From the NCBI GenBank assembly GCA_009773475.1, contig WSXV01000003.1, positions 155,179-219,178 of the forward strand: DNA of 64,000 bases, given 5' to 3'. This DNA is from Desulfobulbaceae bacterium. Its GTDB lineage: Bacteria > Desulfobacterota > Desulfobulbia > Desulfobulbales > Desulfocapsaceae. The notes under the pieces were generated by a model that was given only the letters and a program-made list of their open reading frames with translations, was not told the DNA's origin and ran no database searches. Made by a program: the position numbers and the translations under genes. Shown in pieces: positions 43,615 to 51,393 of the stretch (within the stretch, counting starts at the first letter, position 1; the number at the start of each line of letters is the position of its first letter).

Positions 43615-44762
43615 AGAGCGACACTCTGGAAAGGTTTGCGACTATACTGATGAGCTAAACGAAGGGCAGAATCCATAATATCGAACTCCTCTGTCCATAT
43701 CTGTTGGATGTAAAGCAATTCGTCATCTCCAATAAGTTGCCACCCAACCACTTGTTCGGTTATCAACAATTTTTCAAGAATCATAAGACGAGCTCCCGAA
43801 GTAAAAGGACCCGAACCTTGTTGACCATTTCGCTTATACTTATTTCTTAAGCTTTCGTCTTCACGAATGAGTTTGAGCCATTGTCTAAACTCATAAAGTG
43901 GCTGCATCCATTCGTCTCCTGTTTCGATGAATCCTTTCATTGATTTGTCATCTTTAATTACGGTACATGTCCAGCAACCAAAGCGATTTCCCCCACAGGG
44001 CGGGGTGTCCAAGTCCGTGACAATCGGACACTCCCCGCTATTAGCTTGTTTATAGAGATTCAACATTTCATCGTGGCTGCTGTTCCAAGGAGGTGGATTG
44101 TAAGCAAAAAGATATTCCCATACCTGCTCGGTTTTCCATTGACTTATAGGTTGCAGCACTAATGCATTAGGGATGTCCTGATGGGGATTTAACCCTCTAC
44201 TGCTATATTCCCTGCTTTGCATCCGACGTGATCGATTACTACTCTCCGCCGTTCTGGTGCCTAAGAGTAGAATCACACTACCGTATTCAGCAACAATGCT
44301 ATCAACTACTTTGCGCACAGGTTTGATCTTCATTTTTGTGGTGCACCAACGAAACCAACGGGTAGGAGGTGGGTACCCTTTACCAATGAGATTTCCCCAG
44401 AAACCTTGATCTACATCAGGTCTAACAAGATGAACAGTCAGATCAAGATCACTTAGTCTTGCATGCTCTCGTAACTGAGCTAAATTCTTTCGAAGATATT
44501 GTTCAATATTGGGTGGTTCTACCCTAGTATCAGAGGCAATTATATGTACCGGCTTCTGGTATTGGGGACCGACGTCAAGGAGTAATTCATAAACAAGCTG
44601 CAACAACAGAGTCGAGTCTTTACCTCCAGAGAAGGCAACTACCCATGGACGATGATCAGCCACAAAATTTTCGTAAAGTAGCTGCTTGGAATTGGCAATG
44701 TGGCTGTATTTCTGCTTTGTTTCCTCCCTTTCACCTATAGAAGTCACTGGAAAAAGAGGCAT
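43611..44762 (-). CDS. dndC: DndC-like PAPS-reductase-type sulfurtransferase
   Basis: From ATG 44762 the protein has 383 residues. It has the P-loop pyrophosphatase motif FSGGKDSTLLLQL, RWFRWCTTKMKIKPVR, and the cysteine cluster ECPIVTDLDTPPCGGNRFGC plus WTC that holds the 4Fe-4S cluster in DndC. Known DndC uses ATP and sulfur from a cysteine desulfurase in placing phosphorothioate on DNA. No DndA desulfurase lies nearby, so a chromosomal IscS-type enzyme would have to supply sulfur. It is the first gene of the operon behind a near-consensus promoter. The in-frame TTG 44792 is rejected because it lies upstream of the predicted transcript start. Confidence 0.88.
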   Translation of the reverse strand: MPLFPVTSIGEREETKQKYSHIANSKQLLYENFVADHRPWVVAFSGGKDSTLLLQLVYELLLDVGPQYQKPVHIIASDTRVEPPNIEQYLRKNLAQLREHARLSDLDLTVHLVRPDVDQGFWGNLIGKGYPPPTRWFRWCTTKMKIKPVRKVVDSIVAEYGSVILLLGTRTAESSNRSRRMQSREYSSRGLNPHQDIPNALVLQPISQWKTEQVWEYLFAYNPPPWNSSHDEMLNLYKQANSGECPIVTDLDTPPCGGNRFGCWTCTVIKDDKSMKGFIETGDEWMQPLYEFRQWLKLIREDESLRNKYKRNGQQGSGPFTSGARLMILEKLLITEQVVGWQLIGDDELLYIQQIWTEEFDIMDSALRLAHQYSRKPFQSVAL

Positions 44763-44795
44763 TGCAGTTTTGTCAGAATGCGTGGATTGCAAAAT

Positions 44796-44825
44796 ATTTT
44801 ATGTGATAACAATGTAGATTGACAA
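44796..44825 (-). promoter_or_regulatory. Predicted sigma70-type promoter of the defence operon
   Basis: On the minus strand TTGTCA (44820-44825) and TAAAAT (44796-44801) are separated by 18 bases, close to the housekeeping consensus. The predicted start of transcription near 44789 lies about 27 bases before ATG 44762. Confidence 0.6.
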
Positions 44826-45198
44826 GTATTTCTGAATAGAAATCTTCAGAAGCTTCATGTAAATTTCAGTGGGTTAGAGTTATCCCATCCTACTCAGTTT
44901 CGAAAACCCAGTCAAGTTTGCTCGGATGCTATAGTCTGGCGAATCCCAACTATATTATCATGTGTGGCGCCATATTTTAAATTTTTGCTTTACTGGCAAC
45001 AATACCAGCACCAAACCGACCTAAGAAAATCGCAAAGCAAGGATTATAGTCAGAAAACATCACATTTGAATTGTAGTTGTCAATCACAGTCCAGATCTTT
45101 CCAAAAATATACTGAACCGGTGGATAGGAGGTATACGGACTTTAGTAACGACAGAATCAGCTCGAACGTAGCGAACGACTGGATTAATTTGTTGAGCA
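44826..45198. other. Gene-free stretch between the defence operon and the LysE gene
   Basis: A+T-rich sequence with no open frame that looks coding. It may contain regulatory sites for the defence operon, but no palindrome or regulator gene stands out. Confidence 0.5.
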
Positions 45199-45813
45199 TT
45201 ATTTTTCTGTGAGTGCCAGATTTGCCCCAAGGCTGGCAAATGCAGCGGCAAAACCACGACGAAGCCAGATTTGTACTCGCGGAGACTCGATAACTGTCAT
45301 GCGGAATGCATGGGCAAGAAAGCCATAGATTACGAAAATTATGAATGTCATAGCCATGAAAGTGGCGCTCAGTAAAAGAAGCTGTGAAAGAGGTTCAGGC
45401 GAACCCGGTTGAACAAATTGCGGGAGGAAAGCTAAGAAGAAGATGGTTAGTTTAGGATTGAGAATGTTGAGCAGGAACGCCTTTGCGACCAAACCAACGG
45501 CCGTTTTGGTGGAGGATTTTTCATCAATGGTGAAAGCCGACTTGTCCCGCCAAGTCGCATAAGCGATGTAGAACAAATAGGCAACGCCAGCGTACTTCAA
45601 AGTCTGATAGGCAAGTGCGCTAGTGTGCATGATGGCGGCAAGACCCAGAATCGTAGCCATGAGGTGGGGAAGTATCCCTGCCGTACATCCAAGTGCGGCG
45701 AACACACATGCCTTTCGACCTTGGACAAGCCCAGTGGAGACAGTGAAGATTACCCCTGTGCCGGGAACAAGCACGACAATTAATGATGTAATGAGAAACT
45801 CAATGCTAATCAT
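45199..45813 (-). CDS. LysE/RhtB-family amino-acid exporter
   Basis: The 204-residue protein has about six membrane helices and the family opening FLITSLIVVLVPGTGVIFTVSTGLVQGRK. The central LKYAGVAYLFYIAYATWRD and LLNILNPKLTIFFLAFLPQFV are also typical of LysE/RhtB exporters. These export amino acids such as homoserine, threonine or lysine. GAGG lies eight bases before the ATG. It stands alone, between the defence operon and the CysK-CysS gene. Confidence 0.9.
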   Translation of the reverse strand: MISIEFLITSLIVVLVPGTGVIFTVSTGLVQGRKACVFAALGCTAGILPHLMATILGLAAIMHTSALAYQTLKYAGVAYLFYIAYATWRDKSAFTIDEKSSTKTAVGLVAKAFLLNILNPKLTIFFLAFLPQFVQPGSPEPLSQLLLLSATFMAMTFIIFVIYGFLAHAFRMTVIESPRVQIWLRRGFAAAFASLGANLALTEK

Positions 45814-46161
45814 TCAATATACCTCATATTTTGCAAGATTGGAGCGCCCAACGGTGAAATAACCTGCCGACCGATGCGCTGCCCACTTTAAGAACGCGCT
45901 TATTTCCGGTCAGGTTTATTGACTTTGTTTTGGTTCGTAGTGAATTGGAGAATTGCTTCGTTTGAGTGAGAGTGTATCAACGGAGGAATTCTCCATGCGC
46001 AAACAACGATTAAATCGCTGTCCCGCGCTTTCAGTGGTAACTGCTTGTTTTGTAATGTTTTTCTATGTAGAGGCGCAGAGATTTTTTCGTCCTTCTCAGC
46101 GTCTCTGCGCGTGATCAGTTGCTAATCTGTAAACAGGGTGGATGGTTACGAACAAAATTGC
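45814..46161. other. Gap with a small SD-preceded frame and hairpins
   Basis: The stretch holds the 39-aa frame at 45995-46114. It also holds an inverted repeat GGAGAATT/AATTCTCC (45947-45954 and 45987-45994) around its ribosome site, and an inverted GCGCAGAG/CTCTGCGC pair at about 46073-46110 that overlaps the end of that frame. Confidence 0.5.
45995..46114 (+). CDS. Possible 39-aa secreted or truncated peptide
   Basis: ATG 45995 follows GGAGG at good spacing. The peptide starts MRKQRLNRCPALSVVTACF with a hydrophobic stretch VVTACFVMFFYVEAQ that resembles a signal peptide. The frame then enters a GCGCAGAG palindrome and stops. It may be the surviving 5' end of a secreted protein gene broken by the repeat, or chance. 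Confidence 0.28.
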   Translation: MRKQRLNRCPALSVVTACFVMFFYVEAQRFFRPSQRLCA

Positions 46162-48540
46162 TTATTCTTCCTTCTCTTCCGCGAGGGGTTTCCAAACAGG
46201 TCCGGTAGCCGTGTCGATAATCTGAATCCCCTGACGCAGCAGCTCGTCGCGGACATCATCGGCGGCCTGCCAGTCTTTTTCGGCCCGGGCCTTTTCGCGG
46301 CGGGCAATCAGGGTATTGGCGGCCGGGGCTAAGGGGCAGCCCTTGAGCCGGAAGATCTGGAGGATCTGATTGATCTGGTGGAAGTTTTCGAGGATATATT
46401 TTTTCTGGTCGTGATCGAGATGGTTGACGTTAAGGATGGGGCCAACGGTCTTGATAAAGGTATAGACAGCAGCCAGACCCTTGGAGACATTGAGATCATC
46501 ATCCATGGCCTCAAAGAATTGTTCGTTCATGGTGGAGACATAGACCGCGATCTCCGGGTGCGGTTTGCCGGGCGGCAGGCAGAGGAGTTTGCAGGTGAAT
46601 TCATCAATCCGGCGCAGGGCAGTGCGGACATTGGTCAGCCGTTTATAGGAAAAATTGAGCGGCTTGCGGTAGTGCACCGAGAGCAGCATGAAACGCACCT
46701 CCCGGGGGGTAAAGCCGCGCAGGATCAAGTCGTTTAAGGTCACCACATTGCCGGCCTCCTGCGACATCATCTTGCCGTCAACGAGCAGGAGCTCGGAGTG
46801 GAGCCAGTATTTGGCCAGCGGCTTGCCGGTTAAGGCCTCGGCAATGGCGATCTCGTTTTCATGGTGGGGAAAGATCAGATTGCGGCTGCTGGTATGGATA
46901 TCCAGGGTCTTGCCGAGATAGCGGGTGGACATCGCCGAGCATTCAATATGCCAGCCGGGCCGCACATTGCCCCAGTCGGTCTCGTAAAAGATCCCCTTTT
47001 TCAGCTCCGCCAGGGTGGAGCGCTTGAGCAGGGTGAAGTCGCGCGGGTTGTCCTTCTCGTAGTTATCAAGATCAACGGTGCGGCCCAGCTGGATTTTGCC
47101 CAGATCGATGCCGGAGAGGCGGCCATAGGGCTTGAACTTGGAGATGTCAAAGTAGATGGAGCCGTGCTTTTCGTAGGCCATCCCCTTGTGGATGAGGGCG
47201 TGGCTGATCTCGATCATGTCGGCCACATGTTCCGAGGCCTTGGGGTAGCCGGTGGCGTGTTTGACCCCGAGGGCGTCGATGGCCTCCATAAAGCCGTCAA
47301 TGTATTTGCCGGTGAATTCGGCCAGCGAGACCCCGGCCTTGATGGCGCCGTCAATGGTGTTGTCGTCAAGATCGGTGAAATTCATGTAGGAATCCACGAT
47401 CAAGCCCTTGCTCTCCAGGTAGCGGGTGATCAGATCGGTGACGATGAAGCGGCGGCACAGCGACAGATTGGGCGGTTCATAGGCGGTGGGGCCGCAGGTG
47501 TAGAAGGTGACCTTGCCCTCGGTCTGGGGGGTGAAGACCTCCTTTTTCTTGGTCAGGGTGTTGAAAAAACGAAGTTGCGATGTTTTTTCTTCTTCCTGCA
47601 CCTTGCGGGTGAACAGGGCGGTGCTCAGGTACCGCTCACCGCTGTCGGAGAGCAGGGTGACAATGAACCCCTCTTCTAACTCCTTGGCCAGGTCGATGGC
47701 AGTGAACATCGCGGCCCCGCTGCTCATCCCCACCAGCAAGCCTTCTTTGCGGGCCAACTGTCTGGCCATCTTAAAGGCGCTTTCATCCTCGATGTTGACG
47801 ATCTTGTAGGGTTTTGATTTGTCGAAGATGCCGGGGCGATAGGACTCCTTCATGTTTTTCAGCCCCTGGATCTTGTGACCCAGAAATGGTTCGACGGCGA
47901 TGATTTTGACCTGCGGTTGGTGTTCGGAAAACCAGGCGCACAGTCCCATGACGGTGCCGGAGGTGCCAAGGGTGGCGACAATATGGGTCACCTTGCCCTC
48001 GGTCTGCCGCCAGATCTCGGGAGCGGTGGTATTGTAATGGGCCTGCCAGTTAGCCGGGTTATTGAACTGATCGGTGAGAAAGTAGCGGTCGGGATGTTCG
48101 CGGGCCATGGCGTAGGCCTTTTCAATGGCCCCGTCGGTGCTGCGGTGCGCCGGTGTGAGCAGGATCTCGGCGCCATAGGCCTGCATGATCTTGCGTCGCT
48201 CAAGGGATGCCGCCTCGGACATGATGAACAGACAACGGTAGCCCTTGGCAGCGCAGACCATGGCGAGTCCGATGCCGGTATTGCCGCTGGTGGCCTCCAG
48301 GACGATCTTGTCGTGGGTCAGCTCGCCGCTCTTTTCGCCGGCCTCGATCAGGGTCAGAGCTATCCGCTCTTTGATGGAGCCGCCCGGGTTGGCGGATTCA
48401 AGCTTGCCGTAGAGGGCAACGCTGCTGCTTTGGAAAAGCCGGTTGATGCGGATGAGCGGGGTGTTGCCGATGGCGTCTAAGACAGAGTTACAGAGCATGG
48501 GAGAATATTCCTGCAATGGGGTTGTATTGTTCAGTATCAT
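46162..48540 (-). CDS. Cysteine synthase fused to a cysteinyl-tRNA-synthetase-like domain with lost HIGH and KMSKS motifs
   Basis: This 792-residue protein has an N-terminal PLP cysteine synthase/CBS-type domain (about residues 15-330) with IGNTPLIRI, PGGSIKER (Lys57) and TSGNTGIGLA. The C-terminal half (about 330-780) is CysRS-like and keeps the zinc-site residues CGPTAYE, ECSAM and FPHHENE. But the HIGH motif is NLSL (358-361) and KMSKS is KMMSQ (590-594). These are the ATP-handling signatures of class I synthetases, so tRNA charging looks doubtful. An alternative start at 48498 would remove 14 residues. The fusion may act as a cysteine synthase with a repurposed partner domain. Confidence 0.9.
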   Translation of the reverse strand: MILNNTTPLQEYSPMLCNSVLDAIGNTPLIRINRLFQSSSVALYGKLESANPGGSIKERIALTLIEAGEKSGELTHDKIVLEATSGNTGIGLAMVCAAKGYRCLFIMSEAASLERRKIMQAYGAEILLTPAHRSTDGAIEKAYAMAREHPDRYFLTDQFNNPANWQAHYNTTAPEIWRQTEGKVTHIVATLGTSGTVMGLCAWFSEHQPQVKIIAVEPFLGHKIQGLKNMKESYRPGIFDKSKPYKIVNIEDESAFKMARQLARKEGLLVGMSSGAAMFTAIDLAKELEEGFIVTLLSDSGERYLSTALFTRKVQEEEKTSQLRFFNTLTKKKEVFTPQTEGKVTFYTCGPTAYEPPNLSLCRRFIVTDLITRYLESKGLIVDSYMNFTDLDDNTIDGAIKAGVSLAEFTGKYIDGFMEAIDALGVKHATGYPKASEHVADMIEISHALIHKGMAYEKHGSIYFDISKFKPYGRLSGIDLGKIQLGRTVDLDNYEKDNPRDFTLLKRSTLAELKKGIFYETDWGNVRPGWHIECSAMSTRYLGKTLDIHTSSRNLIFPHHENEIAIAEALTGKPLAKYWLHSELLLVDGKMMSQEAGNVVTLNDLILRGFTPREVRFMLLSVHYRKPLNFSYKRLTNVRTALRRIDEFTCKLLCLPPGKPHPEIAVYVSTMNEQFFEAMDDDLNVSKGLAAVYTFIKTVGPILNVNHLDHDQKKYILENFHQINQILQIFRLKGCPLAPAANTLIARREKARAEKDWQAADDVRDELLRQGIQIIDTATGPVWKPLAEEKEE

Positions 48541-48642
48541 TAGGAAACGAGGGAGTAAGGGCGTTCATAGAGGCAGGGTAATGGATGGAGGCAATGGCGG
48601 TCAAGACCTTTTTCGTCATTCGTTCCTCTTGATGGACCGGAT

Positions 48643-49110
48643 TCAGTCCCGTTGACAGGAATGGGATTGATACCAGAGACTCATCAGGGCATCTCTGATG
48701 GTGTCGTCTTCAATGCTGGCAATCTGTTGATAGAAGGCGTCGCGGGCGGCAGGGTTGGGCTTGATAAAGGACACCTTGGGCTTGATGGGCTCTTTGCTTG
48801 TGCGGCTGTCGCTCAGGATGAAACGGATATCGGTGAGGCGGGAGAGGCGGAGCGTGGCATTGAGGGTTTCAAGAAGTGGGATCTTCTGGAACTGGAACTG
48901 CTGCATCCAGGCGGAATTGGCCACCTCAAGCCAGAGGACATTGTTGTCGATTTTCACCGGCCGGGCGTGGGTGCGGGTGGTTGCATCCACCAGTGTGTCC
49001 CAGAGGAGAAAAAGACGATGGCTGTCCAGTTGCTTTTGCCAGCCTTGTTCGTGGGTTATTTGGGGAAGCAGGGAGGCGATGGACTGCAGCTTTTTGGGGC
49101 CGGCGTGCAT
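48643..49110 (-). CDS. DUF721/DciA-like protein
   Basis: The 155-residue protein shows the DUF721 pattern: a conserved WDTLVDATTRTHARPVKI, then VLWLEVANSAWMQQFQF with hydrophobic and aromatic residues. DUF721 proteins are linked to DciA, the ancestral helicase loader, and to replication start. The ATG lies three bases after the amidase stop, so the two are probably cotranscribed. Function here is by family. Confidence 0.82.
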   Translation of the reverse strand: MHAGPKKLQSIASLLPQITHEQGWQKQLDSHRLFLLWDTLVDATTRTHARPVKIDNNVLWLEVANSAWMQQFQFQKIPLLETLNATLRLSRLTDIRFILSDSRTSKEPIKPKVSFIKPNPAARDAFYQQIASIEDDTIRDALMSLWYQSHSCQRD

Positions 49111-49113
49111 GGA

Positions 49114-51096
49114 TTAAAGTCCGGCGGTAATGGTCCGGATGTATTTCTGAAGACCTTGGACGATTTCTGCCGACAAGGCATCCTGGTAGCCTTCCTTTTT
49201 GACATGGTAAGCATCGGTCTTGTTGCTGATAAAACCCATCTCAATGAGAATCGCCGGCATCTCCGCACCAATCAGGACGTAAAAGGGGGCCTGTTTGACC
49301 CCAAGACTTTTGACCTGGGGGTAATTTCTGCCGGCTAGTCCGGACGAAAGTGCCTCCTGGACCTGTCGGGCGAGACGTGAGGACTCATCGATTTTGGAAT
49401 TCTTCATGATATCGGAAAGAATCCCCTGGAGATCACTGAGCTGATGGGTGGACGTGGCATTTTCCAGAGCGGCCACCCGGATGGCCTCGGGATCGGTGCT
49501 TAAATTGAGATAATAGGTTTCAAAGCCATAGACTTTTTCCGATGGATGGGCGTTCAGATGAAGGGAGATAAAGAGATCAGCGCCGCTGGTGTTGGCGATG
49601 GCGGTCCGCTCTTCCAGGGAAAGAAAGACATCCTTGTTTCTGGTCAGAAGCACTTCGCATCCCAGTTCCTGTTTCAGCTTGATGGCCAGTTTTTTTGCGA
49701 CCTGGAGGACGATGTCTTTTTCCTTCATGCCAAAGGCCGAGGCGCCCGGGTCTTTGCCGCCATGACCGGGGTCGATGACAATACGGCGGACGCCGAGGTT
49801 TAACTGCTGGGCCAGAGAGAGGACGGGAGAGGGAATGGGAGCCCCCCGTTCCGGCGCCGGTGCCTTGGATTTGCTGGAGAATTTGATTTTGTGGAGATCC
49901 TGGGGAATCAACAACGGTTTTTTCGCAGTACTTGCCTCGGTGCCTGGTGGCTCCGGGCTGGCAACCGAGGTTGTTTCCGGGGGATCGGCTTGCGCCGTCG
50001 GCTCCGGTGTTTGTTTCGTCTCGGCGGCAACGGCGGCAGGCTGTTGTCCATGGACATCAACAATCACCCGGAAGGGATCGGGGAAGCTGTAGATTTTGTA
50101 ACTTTCAATGGATTCGATGTCGAGCACCACCCGCACCTTTTCGGGGGTGTACTGGGCGGTGCGGACCTGCTGGAGCAGGCCGTCTTTGATGGGAATCGGG
50201 GCGCGGTACTTGGGCTCGATATAGCTCTTGTCAAAATCGATGAACAGACGCCGGGGCTGTTCGCCGACCTTTTCCAGCAGTTCTTCGTGGAAACTCACCG
50301 GGCGTGAGGTCTTGATCACTATACGGGTGTAGTTGTCGGATGACCAGTGCTCAATGGGCTGGACGTAGGAGCGGTTCTTCACATTGGGCAGTTCGGCGGC
50401 GGCGGTCTCCGAAGGCGGAGCCTCTTCAATGGCGGGCTGGGCGGCAGGAGCGGCAGGGGTCGTAACGGCTGGCGCTGGTAGGGCTTCAGGGACGGTGGGG
50501 ACGGGTGTGTTGAACTCCTTGGCAAGCAGTTTCAGCTTCTCCGTCGCCTTGTCCACCAGATCCCCGGTGTAGTATTCCTTGACAATCCTGCCGTAGTCTT
50601 TGGCGGCTTCCTGAGGATTTTTTTTGTCTTCAAGCTGGATGCGTCCCAAGGTTAACAGGGCGTCGTCGGCCAGTTGATGCCAGGGAAAAAGGGTTGGCAG
50701 CTTGGTGTAATAGTCAATGGACTTGTCCAGATCTGCCGGGGCTTTGAATTGCTGATAGCGGGCATAGCTGATCCGTCCCAGCATGAACAGGCTGGCGGCG
50801 GCATAGGAGGAGGAGGGCTGGAGCTCTTGAATCTTTTCAAAGTTCTCGATGGCCGTGGCCCAGTTGGCCGGGGTTGCGGCACGTTCTTTGTCGCTTCTGA
50901 TTTCGGTGAAATAGATGGTTGCTTCGTCGAATTTGGTTCTCAACTCATTCTTCTGGGCAGGAACCTCTTCCGAGCTAACTGTGGCGGTATCGGCGGCTTT
51001 TGTATCTGGCGGCGTATCGTCTGCGAACAGAGATTGGGCATTGAGTGGAAGAAAGCTCAGGGTGATGAAGAGAAAAAAAATGATCAGACGGTGCAT
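49114..51096 (-). CDS. N-acetylmuramoyl-L-alanine amidase with AMIN domain
   Basis: The 660-residue protein has a signal peptide (about 1-27), a TPR-like part (about 75-180), a Pro/Ala linker, an AMIN domain (WSSDNYTRIVIKTSRPVSF, RVVLDIES) and a C-terminal Amidase_3 domain. The amidase domain reads VRRIVIDPGHGGKDPGASAF, LLTRNKDVFLSLEERTAIAN and LFISLHLNAHPS, giving the zinc ligands and glutamate. It cleaves peptide from glycan during daughter-cell separation, like AmiC. The TPR-AMIN order is typical of Desulfobacterota-like amidases. Confidence 0.92.
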   Translation of the reverse strand: MHRLIIFFLFITLSFLPLNAQSLFADDTPPDTKAADTATVSSEEVPAQKNELRTKFDEATIYFTEIRSDKERAATPANWATAIENFEKIQELQPSSSYAAASLFMLGRISYARYQQFKAPADLDKSIDYYTKLPTLFPWHQLADDALLTLGRIQLEDKKNPQEAAKDYGRIVKEYYTGDLVDKATEKLKLLAKEFNTPVPTVPEALPAPAVTTPAAPAAQPAIEEAPPSETAAAELPNVKNRSYVQPIEHWSSDNYTRIVIKTSRPVSFHEELLEKVGEQPRRLFIDFDKSYIEPKYRAPIPIKDGLLQQVRTAQYTPEKVRVVLDIESIESYKIYSFPDPFRVIVDVHGQQPAAVAAETKQTPEPTAQADPPETTSVASPEPPGTEASTAKKPLLIPQDLHKIKFSSKSKAPAPERGAPIPSPVLSLAQQLNLGVRRIVIDPGHGGKDPGASAFGMKEKDIVLQVAKKLAIKLKQELGCEVLLTRNKDVFLSLEERTAIANTSGADLFISLHLNAHPSEKVYGFETYYLNLSTDPEAIRVAALENATSTHQLSDLQGILSDIMKNSKIDESSRLARQVQEALSSGLAGRNYPQVKSLGVKQAPFYVLIGAEMPAILIEMGFISNKTDAYHVKKEGYQDALSAEIVQGLQKYIRTITAGL

Positions 51097-51393
51097 AAGT
51101 CAGAGGCTGTGGGGTGTTCTGTGGTAAATACCAGTGGCTTTAAAGGCAGGAAATCAGCCTGGAAACAGTGTAGGGGCCGGATACCTCGCCTGAAATTGAG
51201 CGCCTTTCCCGATGGAGCGGCGTTTTCTCAAGGGATGGCGAAGCTCGTTGATCCTTGAATGACGAGAACTATACATAAAAGCTGGCTGGATGGCAAAAGA
51301 AAATAAAGAGAGAAACTCGTATGGATAGGCCAACTTCCGATGGATTAGCAGGGTGAAGAATGGCGGATTCCATAAGATGCTCTGTTTTTACCT

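Noticed and set aside
46861-47679. 272-codon frame opposite the CysK-CysS gene
   Set aside because: Antisense of an intact, recognisable fusion; no ribosome site or family.
46162-48540. Frameshift as the cause of the missing HIGH and KMSKS motifs
   Set aside because: Flanking residues align in frame on both sides of each site (CGPTAYE to RFIVTDL, and DGKM to AGN), so only substitutions are needed.
46162-48540. Cysteine synthase half as the sulfur donor (DndA substitute) for the dnd-like operon
   Set aside because: Cysteine synthases make cysteine and do not give persulfide sulfur as DndA/IscS does. It is a separate transcript 1.4 kb away, so this is not claimed.
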